A program made the translations under genes and the position numbers. Under the pieces are notes generated by a model that saw nothing but the letters and a program-made list of their open reading frames with translations, searched no databases and had not been told where the DNA came from. From Tremella fuciformis (lineage: Eukaryota; Basidiomycota; Tremellomycetes; Tremellales; Tremellaceae): a stretch of DNA of 64,000 nucleotides. The DNA is taken from NCBI GenBank assembly GCA_032768795.1, contig CP136490.1:868001-932000 (forward strand), read 5' to 3'. Below are positions 10,344 through 20,942 of this stretch, in pieces; the stretch's first letter is position 1; every line of letters begins with the position of its first letter.

Positions 10344-13300
10344 TCAACCAGCCTCAGCTTGGCCGAAAAACGCACTACTCCCCTGCCCGCCCTCGAGGCC
10401 GTCCTCGTCTTCGTCGTCTGTTTCATCGTCGAGGCCTTCCGGCGGAGGACTGAAAACACCCATCTTGTATGCCCGAATGACCGATATCTGCTCCGAGAGC
10501 TGGTCGTTCCTGTCCGAAAGCCGGCTGGCCTTGCTTTCGGCCACGATAGCCCGTTCACGCGCCTCATCCAGTTCCCGCTCCAGCCTTGGGTAGTCGGCGG
10601 CTCGCCGGCGCACCTTGTCATCCGTCAAACGTGCTTGTTCGAGAAGAAGTTTATTGCTGACTCGCAGTTTGGCGTTCTCTGCCAGCATCTGCTGTTTGAC
10701 CGCGGCAAAGTGCATGTCACGCTGCTTGAGGCCGACGGCAAGCTGTTCACGTAGAGTCGTGATGACGGCTTCTAACTCCGCAACCCGCCGAACAGATTCG
10801 ACCGCGGAATCCGAGGCTTGCCGATATTGCATGGTGAGGAAATCCGATTGGGACTCAAGATTCTTCACCTTTCGTCGAGACTTCTTGAGTTGATCCTGCA
10901 GTTGCGAGACCTGTGAACGAAGGGCATCCGCGTTGTCGTCCAGTGTAGCCGGCGTGATGAGGGACTGATTCGAAGCCGCTGGCCCGGATTGAGCGTCTGC
11001 TGAGTGAGGGAGCGAAGGGTTCTGCGAAGTTGGCACATTCATAGAGGAGTTCGCTGAGGTCGACGTCAGGCTAAGCTCCGCACTCTCCAGCTCGCGCGTT
11101 CGTCTGAGCTCCTGGCTAGTGATGGACATGTCCAACAGCGAGCTGGAGACCGCGTCGTTGCTATGCACGGGTAGTGCAAATGATTCGGTTGGCACATCTT
11201 GGTTTATGGGCATTTGTGTAGGCTGATCAGGCGGCGTCTCAGTGTTCTGTGCGACTACGATGGTCTCGGTGATGTTCGTCATCGTGACAACAGCGTCCAC
11301 GATTCGTTCCGGCACCGCTTCTGCCTCGGGAGAGTCCGTGACATGTGCAGCCTCCATTTCGCTAGGCGTATTGGTAGAGTGTGGCAAAGTGGGAGACGGG
11401 CACGGGAGGGCGACTGCGATGTCAGGTTAGAATTCAGGTAGCATGGAACAACTTGCCTCCTGTACTGAATGTAACTGAGACCTCCCCCTGGGTCTGCACG
11501 CGTGTCTCTGGATGCGGAACTTGGTCTCCTTCAGCTTCAAAGTCCGACTGATACTCGTCGTCTAGAGCATCTAGAGCGTCGAGATCCGCATCAAGGTCCG
11601 CGTCGAGATCCGCCTCCGTCACCAGGGCAGGTTCAAGATCCGCCTCCATCACTGTATCGCAATCGAGATCCGCCTCCTTCCCATTTTCGGCTTCAGCCAG
11701 ATGGTTTGCATCAAGACGCGCCTCCATTACAGTGTTGACCTCGAGATCCGCCTGCGTCCCTTTGCTGCTTTCGAGATTCGCTTTCGTCACATGTGAGGTC
11801 TCGGAATCTCCCCTCATAGAATCGTTGTCGTCGAGATTCGTGTTGGCCTCAAGATCCGCCTCAGTCGTATGGTTTGCTTCAGAAGGCGGCTCCATCAAGA
11901 CGTTGGGTTCGGGATCCGCCTCCGACACATTGTTGGCATCAAGATCCGCCTCCGTCTCATGGGCGGTCGCGGTACCTGCGTCCATAGCATTGTCGTTGAA
12001 AGCCGCATCCGTCACTTGAGCGGTCTCTGGATCTGCCTCCGTCACTTGTGCGGTCTTGAGATCCACCTGCATGACATTGTTCGCTTTGCGATTCGCTTCC
12101 GTCACATGGATGGTCTCGATATCGTCCTCCATAGCACTGTTGTCGTCGAGATCCGCCTCCGTCACTTGAGCGGCCTCAAGATCCGCTTTCATGACATTGT
12201 CGGCTTCGAGATCCACCTCCCTGACATCCTTGTCGCCTAGATCCGCCTCCGTCACAATGTTGGCTCCGGGATCCGCCTCCTTCACATGGTCGGTCTGGAG
12301 ATCCGCCTCCACCACACGATTGGTATCAAGAACTGCTTCGATAGGAGTGTTGATCTCGAGATCCGCCTCCGCCACATGGGTCTCGGCATCTGCCTGTATG
12401 ACAATATTGGCCTCGAGATCCGCCTCCCTGACGTCCCTGTCGCCGAGATCCGCATCCGCTACGTTGTTGGGCTCCAGATCCGCATCCATCACATTGGCCT
12501 GCATCTCCATTGCGACTTCTGCGAACAGTTTAGGGTCAAGGAGCTCATCAAGCGGGAATAGGAGCTCTTCATCGGGATCATTGATTGACGCGTTGAGATC
12601 CGTGTGGTACTGGTCCTCGCCATCATCTGACATATCGTTGGTGCCAATCGGAACGAAAACATCTTCGCCGTCGACAGTCTGTTTCATAAAGCCGGGTGGG
12701 ATAGTCTCCGCTTCCTCTGTGGTGCCATTGCTGACGGGATCACTGTCCATGGAAGCGATCTCGGCACCAGTGGTTGGAGTCCCCTGGACGCCCGAATCGC
12801 CCTCGGTGCCATTGCTCTTCGGCTCGCTCTCCATCAACGCGATCGCAGCACCCGTGATTGGAGTTTCCTGGACGCCTGAGCTGTCCTCGGTGCCATTGCT
12901 TTTTGGATCACTGTCCATGGGGGCGATCTGGGCACCGGCGATAGGAGTTTCCTGGATGCCCGAGACGTCCTCGGTCACGGCAGGCGGAGGGCTAGAGAAC
13001 TGATCTATCTGTTCCGTTTGGTTGTGTTGCGAGCTGTCCGTGGTCGACTGCGTCACGATAACAGAGGCTCGAGGTGGTGAGGATTTCTTGTCGCGGGTCA
13101 AGCGAAGTTTGATGGTCGGTTTGCCAGATTTAGCGACGGGGAGAGGTGTAAGACCGCCGAAGCTTTGGGACGGTGAGAGGCGAATCACTACCTTGGTAGC
13201 AGTTGATGGCAAGACTTGTATCGCATGACGTGGGGCATAAGGCGAGCTTGCAAGATTTGGCGAACCCGCGGCGCCTGAAAGTCGATCTGATTTGTCTGCT

Positions 13301-13855
13301 CTACTATGGCGAGTAAGACCCGTCGAGGCCGCTGGTGAGCCATCTGCCACAGTCGAGGGGGTTTGCAACGCTGATGCTGGGCTTTGGGTGGTACCGGACC
13401 GTAAAGCTCCTCATGAGTCAGCTTCGCGGCACGCCGTATGGCTCAAGACACTAACGAGTGTGCCGGGTAAGTGGCGTGTGGTTGCGAGATCGCTTGCTGC
13501 CTACCTCTTGTCTCGAGGACTCATCATCTTGAGAATTGTTCCTCCTTCTCTTCTTGGCAGGGGGCCTGGTACCCTTATTCGATACGTCCGTCGACTTAGG
13601 TCGGCGGCGTGACACCTCCCAAGCGGCGATGAGCTCATCTGAGCAATTTGACTTTGGCACCCATTCGTCTGGCCAAGGTTTACCGAATCCATCGACACCG
13701 GCCCATTTGACGAGGTAAAGCAGATCGTTCCCCCTGCCACGCTGGTCCAGGATAGCCTCCACGTCCCAGTCTTCCTCACCGTCATTGTTCGTTGATGGTA
13801 GAGAGGGAGCTGCCTTGGCGCCAATGGGCAGGGCTGACGGGCTGGGACTGACCAT
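10344..13855 (-). CDS. Chromodomain protein with acidic decapeptide repeats and coiled coil
   Basis: I know no named orthologue. Exons 13855-13456, 13376-11457 and 11413-10344 join in frame to 1,129 aa. Residues about 28-80 form a chromodomain (EEDWDVEAILDQRGRG, LLYLVKWAGVDGFG, DEWVPKSNCSDELIAAWE); aromatic residues stand near the methyl-lysine cage positions. A Lys/Arg-rich patch (PPAKKRRRNN) follows, probably nuclear targeting. Next come three approximate copies of a unit of about 33 residues (GVQETPITGA...SEPKSNGTE), then about 30 copies of a 10-residue unit resembling TEADLEANxV, strongly acidic. The last exon has an SQ/Thr-rich stretch, a predicted coiled coil of about 170 residues (LRSQVSQLQDQLKKSRRKV onward) and an acidic tail. 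The second intron is GC-AG (11414-11456). The start is the first ATG in frame with the chromodomain. A heterochromatin or histone-methyl reader role is inferred from the domain only. Confidence 0.85.
11414..11456 (-). other. GC-AG intron in the chromodomain gene
   Basis: The donor reads GAG|GCAAGT, the branch site TTCTAACC and the acceptor CGCAG. No GT donor nearby keeps both flanking frames open, while this 43-nt GC-AG intron does, with phase 1 on both sides. Confidence 0.75.
11540..12520 (-). repeat. 30-bp tandem repeat array encoding xEADLEANxV units
   Basis: Within the second exon of the chromodomain gene a 30-bp period repeats about 30 times. On the + strand it is visible as recurring GATCCGCCTCCGTCAC-like blocks. 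The translated unit is ten residues, with a nearly fixed E-A-D-L core and a Val or Thr/Met at the junction. Copies have diverged, with a few 9- or shorter-residue units, but frame is kept throughout, so the array is under coding constraint. Confidence 0.9.
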
Positions 13856-14157
13856 GCCGACCTGCTCGGTCACGACCGCGCCTGAGGCATACGCGCTATG
13901 CGATCCTTCGTGCCAGAAGAGCCTTGCGGACCCCTTATAAGAGTGTGTTCAAGATGCGAGTATGATGGCGAGGTAAAAGCAGGCTTCGCGGGGTCGACTG
14001 TAAGGTGACGTGTCAATTTGTACAAGCTCCCGATAACCACGTGGCGCGTATCGTGTCGACTGTAAATGTCTGTGAGATGCTGTTCTTTCTTTCTTGCTTT
14101 GTCCAAATCTGACTTGTCGGGTCTCAAGAAGTCTGAGAGGCGCCAAAACACATAAAT

Positions 14158-16984
14158 ATGCCGCCCAAGTTTGATCCGAATTCTCCACAGAACGTAGCTC
14201 TCATCGAACAGTTCACCAAGCTCGGGCTGTCCTCCAATGCCGCCACCGAGCTCGTCAAGCAGCCCAAAACGGGTCAGGCTTTCAAAGGACTGGTGGACGA
14301 GTACCAACTGGCCAATAAGAGATTTGACGAGAGGCAGGCGGCAGCGCTGGTCAAGCTTAGTACTGGAGGAGCCAAGCTAGGTCCGTCCGAAAAGGGATAT
14401 GCGGTCGAGCGGATAGTCGGCGGGGCGTTGAAGACCCCGGATCAGGTCACCGGTGCGACAATTCCATGTCATGGTAGCGGTCAACACTTACAACCAGCTG
14501 CCGTCAAATTCCTGGAGGAGAACCCGGCTGGTACACCTGTAGACGAAGCAGCTTTCGACGAGGCATGTGGTGTTGGTATGCCCTGCAATTCCGAGTGCTT
14601 AACTGCCCAGCTGAATGTCAGGCGTGGAGATTTCCGCGGCTCAACTACCCTCACTGCTCAAAGACTACCTCTCGTCGCTGGCCTCTCCTCCGAAAGACTG
14701 GACCGGTCTAGGACCGTTATTGGGTAGCATCAAGAACTCTGCCTCAGATTTGCGGTAAGTCCTTTCGTAGACCGCCGCCGCGGCTGATCAGCAGGTGGGC
14801 GAATCCATTGGACGTCAAAACGTCTCTGGAAACGGTCTTCACAGAGCTATTCGGTTCAAAAGAGGCAGCAGCAAAGGCAAGAGCGGACGCGGCTGCTGCT
14901 GCCCCGAAACCCAAGAAGGCGGCAAAGGCAACCCCTTCAACGTCTGCCTCGGCCGAAGCATCGTCCTCCACAGCCCCTGTCATCCCGACCAACATTTTCC
15001 GCGAAGGCTTTCTCAGCGAGTTTCACAGACCTGGCGAGAACCCCCAGATCGAGCCCAGGTTGAAGGAGGAGCATTTGGCCTGGACAAAGGGTATGGTGTA
15101 CACTCGATTCCCTCCAGAACCAAATGGATTTTTGCACATCGGTGAGTGTTACTTTGATAGGTTCATTATTGCTGACAAAGCTAGGTCACGTCAAGGCCGT
15201 TATGGTTGACTTCGGATATGCGAAATATCACGGCGGGCGATGCTACCTGCGATACGACGATACAAATCCTGAAGCGGAGGAAGGGAGATTCTTCCAATCA
15301 ATTCTGGAAACAGTGCGATGGCTAGGGTTCGAGCCGTGGAAGATCACATATTCGAGTGACAACTTCCAGAAACTGTATGAGCTTGCGGTGGAACTCATTA
15401 GACGAGGCATGGGGTATGTTTGCACGTGCGATGGTATGCCGACCCCGCAAGCATTCACCTACGGCGCTGACCTCCTAGCTGAGAAGATCAAGGAGGACCG
15501 TGGAGGCGGCAGAGGCAACCCCGTCGCTTGCGAGCACAGAGATCGACCTGTCTCGGAGTCATTGGCGGAGTTCGAAAAGATGAAGAACGGCGAGTATGCT
15601 GAGAAGGCTGCGTGTTTGCGGATGAAGATGGATTTGACTTCCGGCAATCCGTACATGTGGGACACGATCGCATATCGGGTCAAAAATGCGCCGCATCATC
15701 GCACGGGGGACAAGTGGAGTGAGTGCTGCCTAAGGACGGTTCAGTAAGCTGACGACCACAGAGATATATCCAACCTACGACTTCACGCATTGTCTGTGCG
15801 ACTCCTTCGAAAATATCTCGCACTCTCTCTGCACAACCGAATTCATCCCCGCTCGAGAATCGTACGAGTGGCTCTGTGACGCACTCACAGTCTACAAGCC
15901 CAGGCAGTACGAGTTTGCTCGCCTCAACCTCCAGGGCACCTTCTTGTCCAAGCGCAAGATTGCGCGGCTCGTCACGAAAGGCCTTGTCAGGGGGTGGGAT
16001 GACCCGCGGCTATATACGATCATTGCACTTCGCCGACGTGGTATCCCACCGGGAGCTTTGCTTGCTTTCGTCGCTGAACTGGGAGTCACAAACATACCGG
16101 GTGTTGTCGAGATCAAGCGTTTCGAGGCAGCCGTCCGCTCATATCTAGAGGAATCCGCGCCGCGTTTGATGATGGTCTTGCAGCCACTGCGTCTGGTCAT
16201 CGAGAATGTGCCCGACGACTACCGGGTACCTGTGCAAGTCCCATTGCATCCCAAGGTTCCAGCTATGGGCACAGTCGAGACGTCTTTTACCAAAGTTGTC
16301 TACATTGATCAGGACGACTTCCGGACAGTCGACTCTCCAGATTACTTCCGACTCGCGCCTGGCAAGTCGGTGGGGCTGTTCAAAGCGCCCTTTCCGGTCA
16401 CATGCACATCTTTCTCCACCGACCCGGCGACAGGCAGGGTAACCGAAGTGCGATGTCGCCTCGAGGACTCTGGCGAGTTCAAGAAGCCCAAGGCGTACAT
16501 TCAGTGGGTCAACGCGCCCGAAGCAGTGCACGTGGACGAGGTGCGGTACTTCCACCCTCTCTTCAAGTCCGATCCCCCGCCTGCGGACTTCGAGTCGGAT
16601 GTCGACCCAGCTTCTCTCGAGGTGTTCAAGGGCGCAGTGGTCGAGCCAGCCCTGTATCAGTTGGCGAAGAAAGCGATGGATGACGCGCGCAAGGAGAGTG
16701 AGGCGCGTACGAAGAAGGCTCTCGCGGAGAGTGCCGCTCCCAGCCCGCACGCTGTCGTACATGGTGCCGAGGCCGAGGGTGAGGCCGAGCCTGTCGCGAC
16801 GGCTGAACAGCTCTTGGGCGTGGAGAACATTCGCTTCCAGGGCATGCGACTCGCTTACTTTGCGGTCGACAAGGAGAGCAAGCTTGGCTATTTGGAGGCC
16901 GGCGGCGAGGGCAAGCAGGACGGAGACAAGATTATCCTCAACCGCATCGTGTCCTTGAAAGAAGACGCGGGGAAGAGCGCATAG
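14158..16984 (+). CDS. GLN4: Cytosolic glutaminyl-tRNA synthetase
   Basis: Charges tRNA-Gln with glutamine in the cytosol. Six exons (14158-14452, 14498-14569, 14622-14754, 14795-15141, 15185-15718, 15762-16984) give 867 aa, slightly longer than the yeast enzyme. Residues 1 to about 190 are the eukaryotic N-terminal domain. An Ala/Lys/Pro-rich linker follows (about 190-230), then the class I catalytic core with [13 protein letters not shown] near 276-283, split by an intron inside the HIGH motif. [12 protein letters not shown] and the KMSKS-equivalent FLSKRK near 521 follow. The C-terminal beta-barrel anticodon-binding domains carry an insertion of low-complexity, Ala/Glu-rich sequence near 770-800. 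The ATG at 14158 opens the conserved N-terminal domain directly. It is divergent from the chromodomain gene (302 bp). Confidence 0.96.
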
Positions 16985-17195
16985 CCGCATCAAATTAGCA
17001 TCTGTACATAATGAGTAGCGTTTTATGCCAACGCGCAAGTCATGCCAGTCATCAGATGTGTTCTCTAGGGCGGCATAGGTCTGACGGTATCACATGAGGG
17101 GATATACGACACGATGAGGTCCCGAGGGTTTTGATACTTTACATGCTCTTCTCACTCCGTCGCCCCGCTCCCGTCCGCGAGCCGCGTGGACGGCG

Positions 17196-18257
17196 CTATG
17201 ACACATCCACCTCCATCCCTCCGTTCTCCTGATGTCCTGCCACTTTCTGTACAGGCGGTGGCAGAGGTGCACTGTACACCTCTCCAACAGTCTGTTGCCC
17301 CTGCTCGTATTGTTGCTGTTGCGAGCCGTCGAATGGTGACGGCTGAGGTGTTGAATCCCAAGGGTTTTGAAATCTACAGTCAGCCATGCGTCCCCCTCAT
17401 CGGCATTCCCGCCTCTACAGCACCTCCGAGCAGCTCCCGTTGAAGAACGAAAGTCGCACTGACCTCGTCACTTTCGGCTTCTCAATCAACACGTTTCGAT
17501 GCAGTTTGTCCCATTGCACCACGGGTGGAGGGTTTTCCCTCAACTCCTCGTCCTCGTAGTACGTATTGACGTAGTAACCGACTCTGACAAACTCCTTGTC
17601 TCGATATGATGCAGTGATAATGATGACCGTGACGCCGAGGATCTCTTCTGGCTCGACTGATGGCAAGAGGTCGTGCGCTGGGGCCGGCGCGGAAAAGTCA
17701 AAGGCGTTGATCCCGGCCGGTATAGGTCCAACTGATGACGGTCAGCGAGAGCCGACGAGTCCGGATGCCATGTTTATCACACCACCAAAGTCGCCCTTTT
17801 CGAGACTTGCCGCCCTCTCCTCTCGACGGGACCGAGGAAGAAGAGCGGCACTCACCCATACATGAGTCCAGCTCCTGGTCAAACTCCTCAGATTTGGCTG
17901 ATCCGACGTATATCAGGCGCCATTCCAGGTCTACGAGAATCAGCGATATCCTTCCGAAAGCGCAGAGTGGGGCGAAAGGTGTTTCTTCTCGGCCAACATT
18001 GATGCTTACTCACCCTCTGCTAATGGGGCAATGGCCTCGAACTTCAGACGGAAATTGTATTCATCGTCGAATTTGGCCGGATTGTTGAGAAGGGAGATGT
18101 CCCGGATATTGACCTTCACGTCAGCAAGACCATTGCGGATTGCGCGGACGATCTGTCGGGAACTCACGATGGACTACAGGTGAAATAAACAAAGCAGCAC
18201 CGAATCAGAAGCCCGCGTCAGCTAGCCATGACACTAGGCAGTCGTGGACCTCACCAT
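17196..18257 (-). CDS. ASF1: Histone H3-H4 chaperone Asf1
   Basis: Asf1 hands H3-H4 dimers to assembly factors in replication, repair and transcription. Exons 18257-18255, 18173-18168, 18113-18014, 17930-17856, 17731-17464 and 17373-17196 join in frame to 209 aa. The immunoglobulin-like core runs from [18 protein letters not shown] to VTRFQNPWD (about residues 1-155). Visible hallmarks are [47 protein letters not shown] (the H3-binding strand and loop) and [15 protein letters not shown]. The tail is Gln/Pro-rich and ends in acidic residues. The first two coding exons are tiny: the ATG is followed at once by a GTGAGG donor, and a 6-nt exon supplies Ser-Ile. This arrangement alone restores the conserved MSIVN start. 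It shares a 323-bp upstream region with TRM1. Confidence 0.94.
18168..18173 (-). other. ASF1: 6-nt micro-exon of ASF1
   Basis: The sequence TCCATC lies between a CTGTAG acceptor and a GTGAGT donor on the minus strand. It contributes the codons for Ser2-Ile3. Flanking introns are 81 and 54 nt. Without it the conserved N-terminus of Asf1 cannot be assembled. Confidence 0.75.
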
Positions 18258-18580
18258 CGCGCAGCTGTATCGCCAGAGGTTTTCTGACCCCAAAATCAGT
18301 CCGTCGTTCTAGAAATGTTTCGTCGCGCTGTCTTTTGGGTCGTCTGACGGCGCCAAGGGCGACGAGAGATGCTGAAGTGAGATGAATGAGATTGGTACAG
18401 ACTGGCGGCGAAGACGCGCCTCGAGACGCGAAGGGGGGAAGCTGCCTCCACCTCCTACAGCACCATTGATGACGTGGGAAGCGGAATCAAAGATATCGAC
18501 GCCGAGGAACCGGCAGCTGCAGTGTTACCGGTGAGCCAGGAATTTCAGCGAACTCTGTGCTTCTCGACATCTAGCAACAT

Positions 18581-20885
18581 ATGATCGTCTGGAGGACTTC
18601 GCTGGCATTGCACTTGATCGAAACCCAGCTCCCCATTCGCTCTTCTTCTCTACTTCTTCATCGGATGGCTCAAGATCGAAGGATGAGCACCACGGTAGAC
18701 CCTCCGCACACCGTCCCCCTTCCCGGCGGCATCCCTACGGATCACAAACCACATACGGAGAGTACGACCACCATCCTTGTCCCGACAGCCCAAACAGCCT
18801 TCTTGAATCCTGTACAGCAGTACAATAGGGATCTGAGTGTGGCGGTCATCCGAGCATGGAACGAACTGCGGTGCGAAGAGCTCGAAGCCAAGTGGACTGA
18901 ACGGAGAGCCAAAGGTCTAGGGAAGAAGAAGAAGAGTAAAGCCAAAGCCGCTCCCGCGGCGGCTGCCGATGGTGCGTCGCCGTATCTGCGTGACATTGCC
19001 GCCGCTGACTGTTGAGTTACTGCCGAGCCTGAACTCCCCGAAGCTGGCCCATCAACTGCCGGAGTGAGCCATTGATTGCCGTGAACATCGTACAGGACTG
19101 AGAAGTGCAGCCCAAATTCAGACAACCACAATTCACGATTTTGGAAGCACTGTCAGCGACAGGTCTGAGATCCATTCGCTATGCGAAGGAAATTCCCGGG
19201 GTGAAGTGGGTCTTCGGAACAAAGGCCAAGCGCTAAGTGGCCAGTAGCTGACAGTAAACAGGGTCGTTCTCGCAAATGACATCTCCGCATCGGCATGCGA
19301 GGCTATGCGGATGAACGTCGCCTACAACGGTGTGGGAGAGCCAGAGAAGCCTCCAGCAGGCGATCTACCACATACCAACGGAGTATCCGACACAAACGAG
19401 ACTTCCAGCGCACCTGTGGAAGGGGCGCGAAATCCGGAGGAAGCGGCGTTGAACGGGGACGCGGCCACTTCGACTGCCACAACACCCAATGGTCGCCGTT
19501 CCGGCTGTAAGGGTCATGTCCGAGTGACTCAAGGCGATGCTCGGTGGGTTCGGACCAATCTCCCGTATTGAAGCTGATGTGCAGCGCTCTAATGTACCAA
19601 CACAGCGCAGGCAGCCAGCGGGTGGAAGTGGTCGATCTGGATCCGTACGGCACTGCTGCACCTTTTGTGGACGCGGCACTTGGGTGTGTAACCGATGGTG
19701 GCCTGCTATGTGTGACGTGTACCGACCTGGCTGTCTTGGCGGGCTCGCAGTACCCCGAGAAATGGTTCGTCAGTGCCAAGTCTAAGACATCTACTGATCT
19801 CAGTTTCTCGAATTACGGTGGCGTCTGCGTCAACGCGGAGTACTCGCATGAAGTGGCTCTTCGACTTGTGCTCAACCTTCTCGCTACTACCGCCGGGCGA
19901 TACGGTCGATACATCACTCCGCTGCTCTCACTGTCCATCGACTTCTACTGCCGCATCTGGGTCCGCGTCGGCAGTCGGCCCGAGGTGGTGAAACGATTGG
20001 CAGCCAACACCGGGACCGCATACGTCTGTTCATTCTGCCACAACTCCGTCTTGCAGCCTTTCGGTCGTGTCGTAGAGAAGGACAGCAACAAAGGAAACAA
20101 GTACGAAGTATTCCGGGCAGCCATCGGTCCGACGGCCTCGGGCAGCTCATGCGAGGAATGCGGATCGACCATGCACCTCGGCGGACCCATGTGGCTTGGC
20201 CCACTCCACGACTCCGACTTTGTATCACGAGTGCTGAAAGGCATCGAGGGCCAGGAGGCGGCGTACGGCACATGGACCCGGATGCACGGCATGCTGAGCG
20301 TTGCGCGCGATGTGAGTGACCCCGCTGTAACAACTCAGCCGAATGCTTACTCGCTCAGGAGCTGACGGCGCCTTTCTACTTTACGTCGAATCGAATCCAC
20401 GGCGCCATGCACGCGACGACCACGCCTACGAGCCGGTCCATCTCGGCACTTCTCAACGCAGGATACGACGTCTCGCGGTCGCACGCGTCGCAAGGCAGTA
20501 TCAAGACCAACGCCCCGCGCAGCTTCATATTCGACATGATTCGCGAACATATCAAGACGCATCCGGTGAGGATGGACAAGATCGCCGAGGGCAGCCCGGC
20601 CCGGCGGCTCATACAGAAACCAATGACGTGCATCTCTTTCGTACTGATAGAGCGGAGTTGACGCACAGGCACACGGTCGATTTCACGCCTCATAAGGATG
20701 TGAGCAAGTTTGAAAGGGGAGAAAAGGTTGTATTCTACCAAGTCAATCCCACAGTCAACTGGGGCCCGCTGGCAAGGGCCAAAGGCGAGCAGCAGGCCAA
20801 GCGGAAAGCCGAGCAGCCCGCCGAGGGCTCCGAGGCCCAAGAGGCCAAAGTGGCGAGGACGGAAGCGCCAAAGCCTTCGGCGTAG
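18581..20885 (+). CDS. TRM1: tRNA (guanine26-N2)-dimethyltransferase Trm1
   Basis: Makes m2,2G26 in tRNA using S-adenosylmethionine. About eight exons can be joined in frame to roughly 640 aa. Conserved segments: [20 protein letters not shown] near residue 70; [20 protein letters not shown] (SAM-binding region, reached after two short introns); [33 protein letters not shown] (the DPYG catalytic loop); [14 protein letters not shown]; and a Cys cluster ([23 protein letters not shown]). The C-terminal segment [11 protein letters not shown] is typical of the family, and the tail is Lys/Ala-rich. Residues 1-28 ([20 protein letters not shown]...) look like a mitochondrial presequence; in-frame ATGs at 18665 and 18683 could start a cytosolic/nuclear form, as yeast Trm1 does with two starts. 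A low-complexity insertion of about 60 residues sits before [10 protein letters not shown]. Confidence 0.95.
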
Positions 20886-20942
20886 CCACTATGCATTTGA
20901 CGATGCCATGCTATGCTCTGTTGATTGATGATCAATGATGCG

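Noticed and set aside
11732..12240. Plus-strand frames through the 30-bp repeats
   Set aside because: Antisense reading of a coding tandem array; repeats open all frames when the unit length is a multiple of three.
11540..12520. CRISPR-like array
   Set aside because: The 30-bp units have no unique spacers, are in frame within a eukaryotic gene and have diverged as protein repeats.
16145..17038. 297-codon minus-strand frame
   Set aside because: Antisense to the last exon of GLN4, which is a certain gene.
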